A stretch of 64,000 nucleotides of DNA from Desulfobulbaceae bacterium UBA2273 (GCA_002347095.1 DDWZ01000018.1:62001-126000); one strand, 5' to 3'. Counted from the stretch's first letter, positions 9,701 through 18,515 are shown. The notes: generated by a model not told the origin, from the letters alone. Numbers and translations are program-made.

Positions 9701-10261
9701 ATGCCATACCAAGAAGCAGCCCAACTTGTCCGCGCCTTTCGCCAGGGGGACCAGCAGGCCTTTAACCGGCTGGTGGCGCTCTACCAGCGGAAGATCTACA
9801 ATCTGGCGCTTGGTTATGTGAAGCAGGAGGACGAGGCCAAGGATCTCGCCCAGGACATCTTTGTCACCGTGTTCCGGCAAATAGACAAGCTCAAGGACGA
9901 AAGCAAGTTCGGGGCCTGGCTCTATCAGCTTGCCATGAACCACTGCCGGAACCGTTACCAGAAACTGCGCCGCAGGGGATTTTTCAGCAACCAGTCCCTG
10001 GATGACACGGAAACAGGGCTGAACCTCAGCTCCGGCGCTACTCCGGAAAAAGAGTATGAACGGCAAAACACTTCGCGCCTGGTGAGAGAAGCCATTGCCT
10101 CCCTGGCGCCGGCGGAAAAGGAAGTTATTCTTCTCCGCGATCTGCAAGAGCTGTCCTACGAAGAGATCAGTGAAATCCTCGGCCTGCCCATGGGCACGGT
10201 CAAGTCAAAATTGAACCGGGCCCGCCTGGCCCTAAAAAATCGCCTAAAACATTTTTTGTAA
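9701..10261 (+). CDS. rpoE: ECF (sigma-E-type) RNA polymerase sigma factor
   Basis: 186 residues. Region 2 (about 10-80) includes DEAKDLAQDIFVTVFRQ, which binds core polymerase and the -10 element. Region 4 (about 125-182) includes AEKEVILLRDLQELSYEEIS and the helix-turn-helix LGLPMGTVKSKLNRAR that reads the -35 element. There is no region 1.1 or 3, as expected for an ECF factor. The next gene is its probable anti-sigma factor (17-bp gap), followed by an HtrA protease, the classic envelope-stress arrangement. Confidence 0.93.
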   Translation: MPYQEAAQLVRAFRQGDQQAFNRLVALYQRKIYNLALGYVKQEDEAKDLAQDIFVTVFRQIDKLKDESKFGAWLYQLAMNHCRNRYQKLRRRGFFSNQSLDDTETGLNLSSGATPEKEYERQNTSRLVREAIASLAPAEKEVILLRDLQELSYEEISEILGLPMGTVKSKLNRARLALKNRLKHFL

Positions 10262-10277
10262 ACGAAACGGCCCTTTT

Positions 10278-11087
10278 ATGCAATGCACTGAAGCTCAAAC
10301 GCTGTTCACCGATTTCGCGGACAACACCCTTGGCCGCGAAGAACTGCACGTCCTGACCGACCATCTTCTCGGCTGCCAGACCTGCGCCAAGGAATGGCGG
10401 GAATTCCAGCAGATCCTCAGCCTGGTGCGCAATCTCGAGACACAGACTCCTCCGGCGGATCTGCTCCCCGGCATCCACGCCAAACTGGCACAACGGGGGA
10501 TTTTCGACCGTGCCTGGGCGCTTGTCAAATCCCTGAATTTTTCCCTGTCAATCCCGGCCGCCGCCACCATATTCACCCTTGCCATGCTGGCCGGTTTTCT
10601 GCTGAAAACCTCGCCCCTGGAGCCGCCCGCCGCTCTTTCCTCCCGCCCTGCCCGGATAAGCGCCAAGTCGCACGGGGAAGTTCTCACGCCCCGGCGGCTT
10701 CCCATTGCCCCAAACACCATGTTTGCCGTCTCCCATGACGGAGGCAGCCGGAACGAACTCTTGGCCTCCCTTGCCCAGACAGCCCCGACAACCCGGCGGC
10801 CCGCGGCTGACCACACCCCTCGTCTGTTGTCCCCGGATATCCATGTCCTCATTGAAAAAATCGACCACGAAAGTCAGGTCGTGCTCTGCCGGGAAATCGT
10901 GCGCCACAACTGGCAGCTCCACCGCATCACCGCCAACCTGTTCCTTGTTCATCTCCCCCAGGCGGAGCTGGGGAATTTCCATGAACTGCTCGGCCGTCAC
11001 CACTACGCCCTGGCGCCTGCCGCAGCCGCGGAGGCACGCTTCGGTTACGGCAAGACGGTGTTAACCGCTGCCATCCGCTTTGAATAA
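10278..11087 (+). CDS. Transmembrane anti-sigma factor with zf-HC2 domain
   Basis: 269 residues. The cytosolic N-terminus carries the zinc-binding anti-sigma signature HLLGCQTC (H-x3-C-x2-C, about residues 29-36), one membrane helix follows (about 92-112), and a periplasmic domain of about 150 residues ends the protein. It probably holds the upstream sigma factor at the membrane until regulated proteolysis releases it. The periplasmic part resembles the poorly characterised regions of other zf-HC2 anti-sigma factors. Sensing input unknown. Confidence 0.85.
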   Translation: MQCTEAQTLFTDFADNTLGREELHVLTDHLLGCQTCAKEWREFQQILSLVRNLETQTPPADLLPGIHAKLAQRGIFDRAWALVKSLNFSLSIPAAATIFTLAMLAGFLLKTSPLEPPAALSSRPARISAKSHGEVLTPRRLPIAPNTMFAVSHDGGSRNELLASLAQTAPTTRRPAADHTPRLLSPDIHVLIEKIDHESQVVLCREIVRHNWQLHRITANLFLVHLPQAELGNFHELLGRHHYALAPAAAAEARFGYGKTVLTAAIRFE

Positions 11088-11109
11088 CACCATGCCTTGA
11101 ATTTTTTCA

Positions 11110-11138
11110 GGAACTTTTACCCGTCACGCCATGTCTTT
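11110..11138 (+). promoter_or_regulatory. ECF/sigma-E-type promoter ahead of candidate small RNA A
   Basis: GGAACTT at 11110-11116, a 16-bp spacer and GTCTTT at 11133-11138. It lies 23 bp after the anti-sigma stop codon. A strong intrinsic terminator follows about 70 bp downstream, well before htrA, so this promoter probably makes a short transcript rather than, or in addition to, htrA mRNA. Confidence 0.65.
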
Positions 11139-11144
11139 TTTTCA

Positions 11145-11247
11145 GGATGCGCATCCTCCAAGCATCCCTTCTTTCTCCCTTCTTCCCCAGAAGGGCTCTT
11201 TCCTGGGACCGCGGAGCAGCCTCGCTCCCGCGGTCCCGCTTTTTTTT
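11145..11247 (+). ncRNA. Candidate sigma-E-dependent small RNA A
   Basis: Predicted from signals, not from family homology: a sigma-E-like promoter, about 100 nt with no convincing reading frame, and an intrinsic terminator. The body is CU-rich around 11155-11190 and contains ATCCTCC, able to pair with Shine-Dalgarno sequences. That is the usual behaviour of envelope-stress small RNAs such as RybB and MicA. The 5' end is estimated from the -10 element. Alternative: simply the 3' untranslated region of the sigma/anti-sigma operon. Confidence 0.5.
11205..11247 (+). terminator. Strong intrinsic terminator between anti-sigma and htrA
   Basis: GGGACCGCGG (11205-11214) pairs with CCGCGGTCCC (11228-11237), and eight T residues follow at 11240-11247. 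It ends the sigma/anti-sigma transcript, the candidate small RNA, or both, and isolates htrA. Confidence 0.85.
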
Positions 11248-11376
11248 GGGGGGGGAGGAGGAATGAAGGATGCACGCCGGACTTGACTTCCGGCAAAAGA
11301 GATATACACAATACAGAACATACACAACATACCCGCACGACACTTTTGTCTTGTTCAACACACCAAGGAGTCTACA

Positions 11377-12828
11377 ATGATTCAGCCCTTGCCAACCTTC
11401 TCCCGCCGCCGCCCCGCTTCTGTTTTCCTGGTCCTGCTGCTCATGGGACTTTTTTTCACTACCCTGCCGGGAATAAGCCGGGCGGCAAGCAGTCCTCCGG
11501 AAACCTTTGCCGATCTGGCGGACAAACTCAGCCCCACCGTGGTCAATATTTACACCACCCAAACGTTCAAGCCGTCCCGCTCTCCCCATGACCTGTTCAA
11601 CCATCAGGATATTCCCGAACCATTCCGCCGCTTTTTCGGCCTGCCTTCGCCTTTTGACCAGGAACAGCCCCAGCGCGAACAGAAACGAACCAGCCTCGGC
11701 TCCGGGGTTATCATCTCCAAGGATGGCTATATCGTCACCAACAACCATGTCGTGGAAAACGCCGATACCATCAATGTGCGGTTGACCAACTTCGAGGAAT
11801 ACGACGCAAAGATCATCGGCCGCGACCCGAAAACAGACCTTGCCCTGCTCAAGATCACCCCCAGAAACGGGCTGCCGGCAATAGCCTTCGGAGATTCGGA
11901 TAAATTGCGGGTTGGCGACTGGGTCATGGCCATCGGCAATCCCTTCGGTTTCGAGCAAACCGTTACCGCCGGGATAGTCAGCGGCAAGGGCCGTTCCCTG
12001 GGCAGCGGCCCCTATGAAAACTTCATCCAGACCGACGCCTCCATCAACCCGGGCAACTCCGGGGGCCCCCTGTACAATCTCAAGGGCGAGATGGTCGGGA
12101 TCAACACCGCCATCTACAGCCGCACCGGCGGCAACATCGGTATCGGCTTCGCCATTCCGGCCAATATGGCTAAAAACGTCATCAACCAGCTCAAGGAACA
12201 TGGCAAGGTGGTGCGCGGCTGGCTCGGGGTGATGATCCAGCCGGTAACCCCGGAGCTTGCCGCCCAGTTCAAACTCGACCGGCCCATCGGCGCCCTGGTG
12301 GGCGAGGTCTCCCCCGGCAGTCCGGCGGAGAAGGCCGGCATCAAACCCGGTGATGTCATTGTTGAATTCAACGGCAAGGAAATCTCCCAGATGAGCATGC
12401 TGCCCAATCTGGTGGCGGAAACCACGGTGGGAAGCAGGGCGGAAATCACCCTGTACCGGAAAGGTGCGGTGAAAAAGCTCCCGGTGACCATTGCCAAGCT
12501 CAGCGAAGAACAGGCTGCCGTAAGCGAACCGGCGGAGACGCTCAGCAAAAGCCTTGGCCTGGGAGTGCAGGATCTCACCCCGGAGATTGCCGCGGCCCTG
12601 GGCATCACCGATGCGCACGGGGTGCTGGTTACCGGGGTTGAGCCTTCCTCGCCGGCGGCCCTTGCCGGCCTGCGCAGGGGGGACCTGATCCTTGAGGTAA
12701 ACCAGAAACCTGTCCGGAATGTACAGGGGTTCCTCAGCGTGATCAATGGGTTAAAGGCCAAATCAACGGTTTCCTTTTTCATCAAGCGTGACGGCCGCAC
12801 CAGATTTTTTGGCCTGAAACTCAAATAA
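11377..12828 (+). CDS. degP: HtrA/DegP-family periplasmic serine protease
   Basis: 483 residues with a signal peptide ending near SRAAS (about 37). The trypsin-like domain carries the triad H124 (TNNHVV), D154 (KTDLALL) and S228 (NPGNSGGPL). Two PDZ domains follow (about 280-370 and 390-475). It degrades or chaperones misfolded envelope proteins. AAGGAG precedes the ATG. A terminator separates it from the sigma operon; a TTGACT (11284) and TATACA (11304) pair upstream has only 14-bp spacing, so its own promoter is unclear. The lipoprotein gene follows after 27 bp. Confidence 0.95.
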   Translation: MIQPLPTFSRRRPASVFLVLLLMGLFFTTLPGISRAASSPPETFADLADKLSPTVVNIYTTQTFKPSRSPHDLFNHQDIPEPFRRFFGLPSPFDQEQPQREQKRTSLGSGVIISKDGYIVTNNHVVENADTINVRLTNFEEYDAKIIGRDPKTDLALLKITPRNGLPAIAFGDSDKLRVGDWVMAIGNPFGFEQTVTAGIVSGKGRSLGSGPYENFIQTDASINPGNSGGPLYNLKGEMVGINTAIYSRTGGNIGIGFAIPANMAKNVINQLKEHGKVVRGWLGVMIQPVTPELAAQFKLDRPIGALVGEVSPGSPAEKAGIKPGDVIVEFNGKEISQMSMLPNLVAETTVGSRAEITLYRKGAVKKLPVTIAKLSEEQAAVSEPAETLSKSLGLGVQDLTPEIAAALGITDAHGVLVTGVEPSSPAALAGLRRGDLILEVNQKPVRNVQGFLSVINGLKAKSTVSFFIKRDGRTRFFGLKLK

Positions 12829-12855
12829 AATTCATTTAAGAGACAAGGAAAGAAG

Positions 12856-13614
12856 ATGAAAAACCTGCATGGCTTCGGAAAACGTCTGGGCTGGCTGGCC
12901 ACCCTGCTGAGCCTGATCAGCCTGATCGGCGGTTGCACCTACCAGGATCGGGTCGCCCCCCTCAACCTGCCGGATGCCAAAAATGGCGGCATCGTGGTCG
13001 GGGATGGCCTCAAGATTTCCGCTCTGGCTTTCAGCAGCGATGAGGCAGCCAAGCAGGCCTTCGGTTTTGGCGCGCGCAAGGCGGGACTGCTGCCCATTCA
13101 ACTGACCCTGCAAAACGACAGCCCGGATAAAGTGCGGCTCAATGCCGAACAAACCTTTCTCATCGATAACAACAATAGGGCCTGGCCGATCCTCTCGCTG
13201 GAGAAGACCTATCAGCGGACGTCAGGGCATGTCGATCTGGGGGAAACAGCCAAGGGCGCCGGCAAACCGGCACTGCTCATGGGCGCGGCCGGAGCGCTGG
13301 CCGGGCTGGCCGTTGGGGTAGTCACCGGCCAGAATATCGGCGAGGCAATGGGAACCGGCGCCGTGATCGGCGCGGCGGGTGGAGCTATTGTCGGAGGGGC
13401 TAAAAGCTACAGCGACAGCGGGGAAAAAATCAGGGAAGACCTTGCCGCAAAAAGGCTGCGCAACGAGGCCATCCTGCCGCATCAGATCGCCTACGGCGTT
13501 CTTTTCTTTCCGGGGATGCCGGGCGAGGAAGCGGACGGGGTGAAGGAGCTGCGCCTCTCCCTGACCATCGGCAACACCCCGCAGGTGGTCGTCCTTTTTC
13601 CCGCGGTCAAGTAA
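12856..13614 (+). CDS. Glycine-zipper lipoprotein of unknown function
   Basis: 252 residues. The signal peptide ends in a lipobox LIGGC (Cys27), so the mature protein is probably outer-membrane anchored. A beta-rich domain (about 45-125) is followed by a Gly/Ala-rich hydrophobic stretch (about 138-180, GAAGALAGLAVGVV ... GAAGGAIVGGA) typical of glycine-zipper proteins, then a charged tail. It is probably co-transcribed with htrA. Its 3' end overlaps trpF, on the opposite strand, by 8 bp. Confidence 0.75.
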   Translation: MKNLHGFGKRLGWLATLLSLISLIGGCTYQDRVAPLNLPDAKNGGIVVGDGLKISALAFSSDEAAKQAFGFGARKAGLLPIQLTLQNDSPDKVRLNAEQTFLIDNNNRAWPILSLEKTYQRTSGHVDLGETAKGAGKPALLMGAAGALAGLAVGVVTGQNIGEAMGTGAVIGAAGGAIVGGAKSYSDSGEKIREDLAAKRLRNEAILPHQIAYGVLFFPGMPGEEADGVKELRLSLTIGNTPQVVVLFPAVK

Positions 13615-14266
13615 AACGAAGCGCGGCACCGTCAGCCGCCGCGACTTGGGCAACGGCAGCGCGCACTTTTTCGAGGTTCTTGCGGCCGGGGGCGAATTCC
13701 ACCCCGGAGTTGAGATCCACGGCAAAAGGGCGCGCCTGCCGGATCGCCTCGCCCACATTATCGGGGGTGAGGCCGCCGGCCAGGACAACCGGCCGGAGGG
13801 GAGACATTTTTTGCAGCAGCCGCCAATCAAAGGTCTTCCCGGTGCCGCCGGCGATTTTTTCATGAAAGGTGTCGAATAAAAAGCCGGAAACCACTCCGGC
13901 ATAGGACGCCAGGTCTGCAGTGGAGAGAGACTCCTTCACCTGAAAGGCCTTTATCACCCGGCAATTGATCTCCGTGCAATAGGCAGGGGACTCAGCCCCG
14001 TGCAACTGAACCTTGGTCAAGCCGCAATACCGGACAATCTCGTTCACCTGTGCCGCATCCTGATCGACGAAAACCCCCACCGCATCCACAAAGGGCGGCA
14101 AGCTTGCAACAATTTCCCGCGCCCGCTCCCGGTCAACACAGCGGGGACTTTTCTCGACAAAGATCAGGCCGATTGCATCCACCCCGGCGGCCACCACTCC
14201 GGCAACCTCCGCCATCTCCCGCATCCCGCAGACCTTGATCCGCGTTCTGGCGTTCATGCCCGTCAT
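13607..14266 (-). CDS. trpF: Phosphoribosylanthranilate isomerase
   Basis: 219 residues forming one TIM barrel. It converts N-(5-phosphoribosyl)anthranilate to CdRP, the third committed step of tryptophan synthesis. Visible motifs are IKVCGM with the catalytic Cys at the N-terminus, GLIFVEKSPR, VQLHG, FLFDTF and VVLAGGLTPDNV with the phosphate loop. ATG 14266 shares an ATGA overlap with the trpC stop. It is the last gene of the trp run in this window; trpB and trpA are not adjacent here. Confidence 0.95.
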   Translation of the reverse strand: MTGMNARTRIKVCGMREMAEVAGVVAAGVDAIGLIFVEKSPRCVDRERAREIVASLPPFVDAVGVFVDQDAAQVNEIVRYCGLTKVQLHGAESPAYCTEINCRVIKAFQVKESLSTADLASYAGVVSGFLFDTFHEKIAGGTGKTFDWRLLQKMSPLRPVVLAGGLTPDNVGEAIRQARPFAVDLNSGVEFAPGRKNLEKVRAAVAQVAAADGAALRFT

Positions 14267-15036
14267 CCTTGCTGCCCGCCAACCAGGGTGCGCAGCGCCT
14301 CGGCCGGGTCCGCGGCCCGCATCAGGGTTTCCCCCACCAGCGCCGCCTTGACCCCATGCGCCGCGAGCCGGACCATGTCGTCATGGTCACGGATCCCGGA
14401 TTCGCTCACCAGGGGGATCTGTGCCGGAATCATCTTCTGCAAGCGGAAGGTGGTGTTCAGGTCCATGGAAAAATCGCGAAGATCGCGGTTGTTGACCCCG
14501 ATCAGACGGCTGCCCGCGGCCACGGCCTTTTCAACCTCCGCCTCGTCATGGACCTCCACCAAAGCATCCATGCCAAGCTCCAAGGCCAGACTTTGATACT
14601 CTTGAATCTGGGAGGTCTCAAGAATGGCGGCGATCAGAAGGATCGCATCGGCGCCATACGCCCGGGCCTCCTTGATCTGCAAGGGGTCGATGATGAAGTC
14701 CTTGCGCAACACCGGAAGATTCACCGCCGCCCGCACCGCGGGGATATAGGCGAGGGAGCCCTGAAAGAAATCCACGTCGGTGAGCACCGAGAGGGCCTGG
14801 GCGCCGCCGGACAGATAGCTGCGGGCGATGGCCACCGGATCGAAGTCGGGCCGGATCACCCCCTTGGAAGGAGAGGCCTTCTTGGCTTCGGCGATGACGG
14901 CCACGCCGGGGAAATCGGAGAGCGCCCGGATAAAGCCGCGCGGAGGCGGGATCTCCAGATCAGGCGCGGCAAGGCCTTTGATCTTAAGGGCCGCGACCTC
15001 TTCTTTTTTCCTGGCGACGATGGTATCGAGGATCAT
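14263..15036 (-). CDS. trpC: Indole-3-glycerol phosphate synthase
   Basis: 257 residues, usual length. Catalyses ring closure of CdRP to indole-3-glycerol phosphate. Visible are AEAKKASPSKGVI with the catalytic Lys, LSVLTDVDFFQGSL, VLRKDFIIDP, GVNNRDLRDF and SESGIRDHDD. It overlaps trpD and trpF by 4 bp each, so the genes are translationally coupled. No fusion to TrpF, unlike enterobacteria. Confidence 0.96.
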   Translation of the reverse strand: MILDTIVARKKEEVAALKIKGLAAPDLEIPPPRGFIRALSDFPGVAVIAEAKKASPSKGVIRPDFDPVAIARSYLSGGAQALSVLTDVDFFQGSLAYIPAVRAAVNLPVLRKDFIIDPLQIKEARAYGADAILLIAAILETSQIQEYQSLALELGMDALVEVHDEAEVEKAVAAGSRLIGVNNRDLRDFSMDLNTTFRLQKMIPAQIPLVSESGIRDHDDMVRLAAHGVKAALVGETLMRAADPAEALRTLVGGQQG

Positions 15037-16061
15037 TTCTGCACCGATTTGGAAAAGGCAACCAGCGCCTCAACCTTGCCGAGCGCGGCGCCGCTGGCCA
15101 CAACCTCCCGGGCCAAGGCCACGCCGGCGGCAAGATCTTCGCTGCGCCCGGCAGCCATCAGGGCGGCGCCGGCATTGAGCAGGACCATGTCCAGACAAGG
15201 GCCACCCTTGCCGCTCAGCACCAAACGCAACTGCGCCGCCGCCTCTGGCGCGGTTTTGCCGCCCTTGATTTCCGCCAGGGTGGCCGTGGCCATGCCCAGC
15301 TCCGAGGGATGGATGCTGTAGGTTGTCAATGCGCCGTTGGCCCAGTCAGAGACTCGGGTTGCGCCGGTGATCGTGATCTCATCAAGATTGCCCTCGCCGC
15401 ACACCACCAGGGCGCGGCGGGTGCCAAGCCTGCCCAGCACCTGGGCCAAGGTTTCGGTGAGGGAGGGGGCATACACCCCCATGACCTGCACATTGGCCCC
15501 GGCAGGGTTGGTCAGGGGGCCGAGAATATTGAAGATCGTCCTGATCCCAATTTCGCGGCGCGGGCCGATGGCATGCTTCATGGCCCCATGCAAGGCCGGA
15601 GCAAACATGAAGCCGATGCCGATCTCCCGGATGCACTGGCCGATCTCTTCCGGGCTCAAGGTCAGATCCACGCCCAGGGCCTCCAAAACATCGGCGCTGC
15701 CGCAATGGCTGGAAACGGAACGATTGCCGTGCTTGGCCACAGGAACCCCGGCTGCGGCCACGACAAAGGCGGCGGTGGTGGAAACATTGAAGGTGCCGGA
15801 GGCGTCCCCCCCAGTGCCGCAGGTATCCACGAGAATCTCGCCCTCATCAACCGCGGCCACCTTGGTGGCCTTGGCCCGCATCACCCGGGCCGCGCCGGTG
15901 ATCTCATCCACGGTTTCGCCCTTAATCCGCAGGGCGGTGATAAAGGCGCCGATCTGGGCCGGGGTTGCCTCGCCGCCCATGATTGTCTCCATCACCCCGA
16001 CCATCTCCGCTTCGCTCAGGTCGGTGCCCGCCACCACTTTGACAATGGCATCTTTCATCAT
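15033..16061 (-). CDS. trpD: Anthranilate phosphoribosyltransferase
   Basis: 342 residues. Transfers phosphoribose from PRPP to anthranilate. The PRPP-binding region is VDTCGTGGDASGTFNVST (about 82-99), followed by KHGNRSVSSHCGSADVLEALG and the acidic metal loop GNLDEITIT. It is a separate gene, not fused to TrpG. A 4-bp overlap with trpG upstream and trpC downstream indicates one operon. Confidence 0.96.
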   Translation of the reverse strand: MMKDAIVKVVAGTDLSEAEMVGVMETIMGGEATPAQIGAFITALRIKGETVDEITGAARVMRAKATKVAAVDEGEILVDTCGTGGDASGTFNVSTTAAFVVAAAGVPVAKHGNRSVSSHCGSADVLEALGVDLTLSPEEIGQCIREIGIGFMFAPALHGAMKHAIGPRREIGIRTIFNILGPLTNPAGANVQVMGVYAPSLTETLAQVLGRLGTRRALVVCGEGNLDEITITGATRVSDWANGALTTYSIHPSELGMATATLAEIKGGKTAPEAAAQLRLVLSGKGGPCLDMVLLNAGAALMAAGRSEDLAAGVALAREVVASGAALGKVEALVAFSKSVQK

Positions 16062-16666
16062 GCGACCATCTCCTTGCGTTGTTTTTCGAGGATTTCCGGA
16101 TAAGCCGGATCAAGGAAATTTTTCAGCAACCGCACCCCGGCCGGGGTCATGATGGATTCGGGATGGAATTGCACCCCTTCCACCGGCAGACTCCGATGCC
16201 TGAGACCCATGAGTTCGCCCTGGTCGGAACGGGCCGTGACCATCAGACAGGCCGGCAGATCCGATTCCCTAACCACCAGGGAATGGTAGCGCATGGCATC
16301 AAAGGGATTGGGCAAGCCGGTGAACACCCCCAGCCCGTCGTGGGTGATGGGGCTTGTCTTGCCGTGCATGAGCCGACCGGCCCGCACGGTTTGTCCGCCA
16401 AAGGCCTCGCCCAAAGACTGATGCCCCAGGCAAACCCCCAGCACCGGAATCCTGGTGCTGAAAAAGCGGATCGCTTCGATGGAGATGCCTGCCTGGGCCG
16501 GAGAACAGGGGCCGGGCGAGATCAGCAAACGGTCGGGGGCAAGCGAGGCGATGAAGGAGATATCCACCTCGTCGTTGCGGAAGATCTTCATCTCGGCGCC
16601 CATCCCCCCGAGGGTTTGGACAATGTTGTAGGTAAAGGAGTCGTAATTATCGATGATGACTATCAT
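16058..16666 (-). CDS. trpG: Anthranilate synthase glutaminase component
   Basis: 202 residues, a class I glutamine amidotransferase supplying ammonia to TrpE. The nucleophile Cys lies in GVCLGHQSLGEAFGG (about residue 80), the oxyanion region is SPGPCSP, and the His-Glu pair is in VQFHPESIMT near the C-terminus. Such TrpG proteins may also serve PabB. It is separated from trpE by 122 bp that hold a hairpin rather than the tight overlaps seen downstream. Confidence 0.95.
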   Translation of the reverse strand: MIVIIDNYDSFTYNIVQTLGGMGAEMKIFRNDEVDISFIASLAPDRLLISPGPCSPAQAGISIEAIRFFSTRIPVLGVCLGHQSLGEAFGGQTVRAGRLMHGKTSPITHDGLGVFTGLPNPFDAMRYHSLVVRESDLPACLMVTARSDQGELMGLRHRSLPVEGVQFHPESIMTPAGVRLLKNFLDPAYPEILEKQRKEMVA

Positions 16667-16740
16667 ATTCTTTCTCGCGCTCCGCCGGGCTAAGCCGTTG
16701 TTCAGAAAAACTGTACCATTGAAATGCAGTGATCGGCATA

Positions 16741-16790
16741 AGGAGCCGTAACGAAACGAACAAGAGAGCTCCTGTTTCCTAACGGCTCCT
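16741..16790. repeat. Inverted repeat in the trpE-trpG gap
   Basis: AGGAGCCGT (16741-16749) pairs with ACGGCTCCT (16782-16790); the right arm overlaps the trpE stop codon. There is no T-run on the minus strand after it, so it is probably not a full terminator. A related hairpin (GGAGTCGTAAC with GTTAACGGCTCC) lies at 58112-58137 before speA. The rest of the 122-bp gap shows nothing else. Confidence 0.45.
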
Positions 16791-18303
16791 AAAACTCTTT
16801 TTCCGCCAACTCCACCGCCCGCCGCAGCCCCATGGATTTATTGATGGTTTCCTGATACTCCAGGGCGGGCACCGAATCGGCGACAATCCCTGCCCCGGCT
16901 TGCACCCAGAGATCATCGCCCTGCATGACAAAAGTCCGGATGGTGATGCAAAAATCCATATTCCCGGAAAAGCCGAAATAGCCGACGGAACCGGCATAGG
17001 GCCCACGCCGTTCCGGTTCAAGCTCTTCGATGATCTCCATGGCCCGGATCTTCGGGGCGCCGCTCACCGTGCCCGCGGGAAAGCAGGCGCGCAAGACATC
17101 GAACTGATCCTTGCCCGGCGCCAAAGTCCCATGCACCCCGGAAACCAGATGCATGACATGGCTGTAGCGCTCGACCACCAGCAGATCGCGGACCTCCACC
17201 GAGCCATAGCTCGCGACCCGCCCCACATCGTTGCGGCCCAGATCGACGAGCATCAGATGTTCGGCCCGCTCCTTGGGGTCGGCCAGCAGCTCCTGCTCAA
17301 GGGCTGCATCCTCTTCCGGCGTTTTGCCGCGCTTTCTCGTCCCGGCAATGGGCCTGAGCTCGATATCGTCCTGCTCGAGACGGACCAGAATCTCCGGAGA
17401 CGAACCGATCTGGACCAGATCCCCGAGCTTGAGATAAAAGAGATAGGGGCTGGGATTGATATGGCGCAGGGCGCGGTAGAGCTTGAAGGGGGCGAGTTCT
17501 GTTTTGGCATGGAAGCGTTGCGACACAACAACCTGAATGACATCGCCGGCCTGCACATACTCTTTGGCCGCCTCCACCATCTTCTCGAAAGCCTCTTCGC
17601 TCATGTTGGAGGTAAAGGCGTGGGGCGCAGTATCCTTCTTGCCGCTGCCGCCGAGATACTCCGTGGGCATGGGCGCCTGCAGGCGGACGATGATCTCCTC
17701 GATCTCACCCTGCGCTTTTGCGTACAAGGCCGGGATATCGCCCGCTTCGATCCCAACGCCTGAGGTCTGCACCAGATTGACCACGGTGAGCAATTGCCGG
17801 AGGTTGTCGTAGATCAAAACGGTGCGCGGCACCATGAAAGAGCTGTCCGGAAACTGGGCAAGGGGCGGGTTGCACTCGGGCAGCCGCTCCATGAACCGCA
17901 CCATGTCGTAGCCCAAAAAGCCGACGGCCCCGCCGAAAAACCGCGGCAACAGCTCGGGGTCGCAGGCCATCTCGGAATTGCAGGCGTTGAAGGATTTGAG
18001 CAACGTTTGCAGGGCCTCGAGCGGATCGCCCTCCTGCTCCTCCACCGCGCCCTCCCGGATGATGGTGACCTGGTTCCCGCGGCTGGCAAAGGTGACGATG
18101 GGATCAATCCCGATAAAGGAATACCGCCCCCATTTTTCCCCACCTTCAAGGCTTTCAAAGAGAAAGGCGTGCGACTCACCGACCGCCACCTTGGCAAAGA
18201 TGGTCAGCGGCGTGTCGAGGTCGGCAACGATTTCCCGATAGATCGGCACCAGTCCGGCATCGGCGGCCAGGTGTGCAAACTCCTGCAAGGAAGGTCGGAA
18301 CAT
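16789..18303 (-). CDS. trpE: Anthranilate synthase component I
   Basis: 504 residues, full length. With TrpG it converts chorismate and glutamine to anthranilate. The chorismate-binding domain is visible as VVSQRF, IGSSPEILVR, RPIAGTRKRGKTPEED, LVDLGRNDVGRVA, FPAGTVSGAPKIRAMEII and GAGIVADSVPALEY. The N-terminal half should hold the tryptophan feedback site; the LLES-type element appears as FLFESLEGG. ATG 18303 has TGAGGAG upstream. It is preceded on the same strand by rpsT, an uncommon neighbour. Confidence 0.96.
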   Translation of the reverse strand: MFRPSLQEFAHLAADAGLVPIYREIVADLDTPLTIFAKVAVGESHAFLFESLEGGEKWGRYSFIGIDPIVTFASRGNQVTIIREGAVEEQEGDPLEALQTLLKSFNACNSEMACDPELLPRFFGGAVGFLGYDMVRFMERLPECNPPLAQFPDSSFMVPRTVLIYDNLRQLLTVVNLVQTSGVGIEAGDIPALYAKAQGEIEEIIVRLQAPMPTEYLGGSGKKDTAPHAFTSNMSEEAFEKMVEAAKEYVQAGDVIQVVVSQRFHAKTELAPFKLYRALRHINPSPYLFYLKLGDLVQIGSSPEILVRLEQDDIELRPIAGTRKRGKTPEEDAALEQELLADPKERAEHLMLVDLGRNDVGRVASYGSVEVRDLLVVERYSHVMHLVSGVHGTLAPGKDQFDVLRACFPAGTVSGAPKIRAMEIIEELEPERRGPYAGSVGYFGFSGNMDFCITIRTFVMQGDDLWVQAGAGIVADSVPALEYQETINKSMGLRRAVELAEKEF

Positions 18304-18321
18304 GATGGCTCCTCAACTCAT

Positions 18322-18360
18322 AAAAAAAAGCCATGGAACATTGGCGTCCCATGGCTTTTT
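18322..18360 (-). terminator. Terminator or attenuator hairpin immediately before trpE
   Basis: On the minus strand AGCCATGG (18356-18349) pairs with CCATGGCT (18336-18329) and a run of eight T follows, ending 18 nt before the trpE ATG. The flanking A and T runs extend the stem to about 12 bp and make it symmetrical. Its position leaves almost no room for a trpE promoter downstream, so it either attenuates trpE or ends rpsT mRNA. I see no Trp-codon leader peptide and no T-box motif in 18361-18515. Confidence 0.65.
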
Positions 18361-18515
18361 GATTTTTCTTTTCACGGCACATCACTCTTCATAAGAAACA
18401 GGCAGGTCCCTGCGCACGTGGAAGAGGCACAACAAGCCAGAGCGGAAAGTCTTGCGCACGGCTTTCTCCCGCAGGGGGAAGCCGAACGGGACTGCAGCCG
18501 CAACCGGCTCTCTCG

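Noticed and set aside
11256..11310. A sigma-70 promoter for htrA (TTGACT and TATACA)
   Set aside because: The spacer is only 14 bp; mentioned under htrA but not listed as a feature.
18176..18385. A 69-codon frame across the trpE leader as a leader peptide
   Set aside because: It contains no Trp codons and runs out of frame into trpE.
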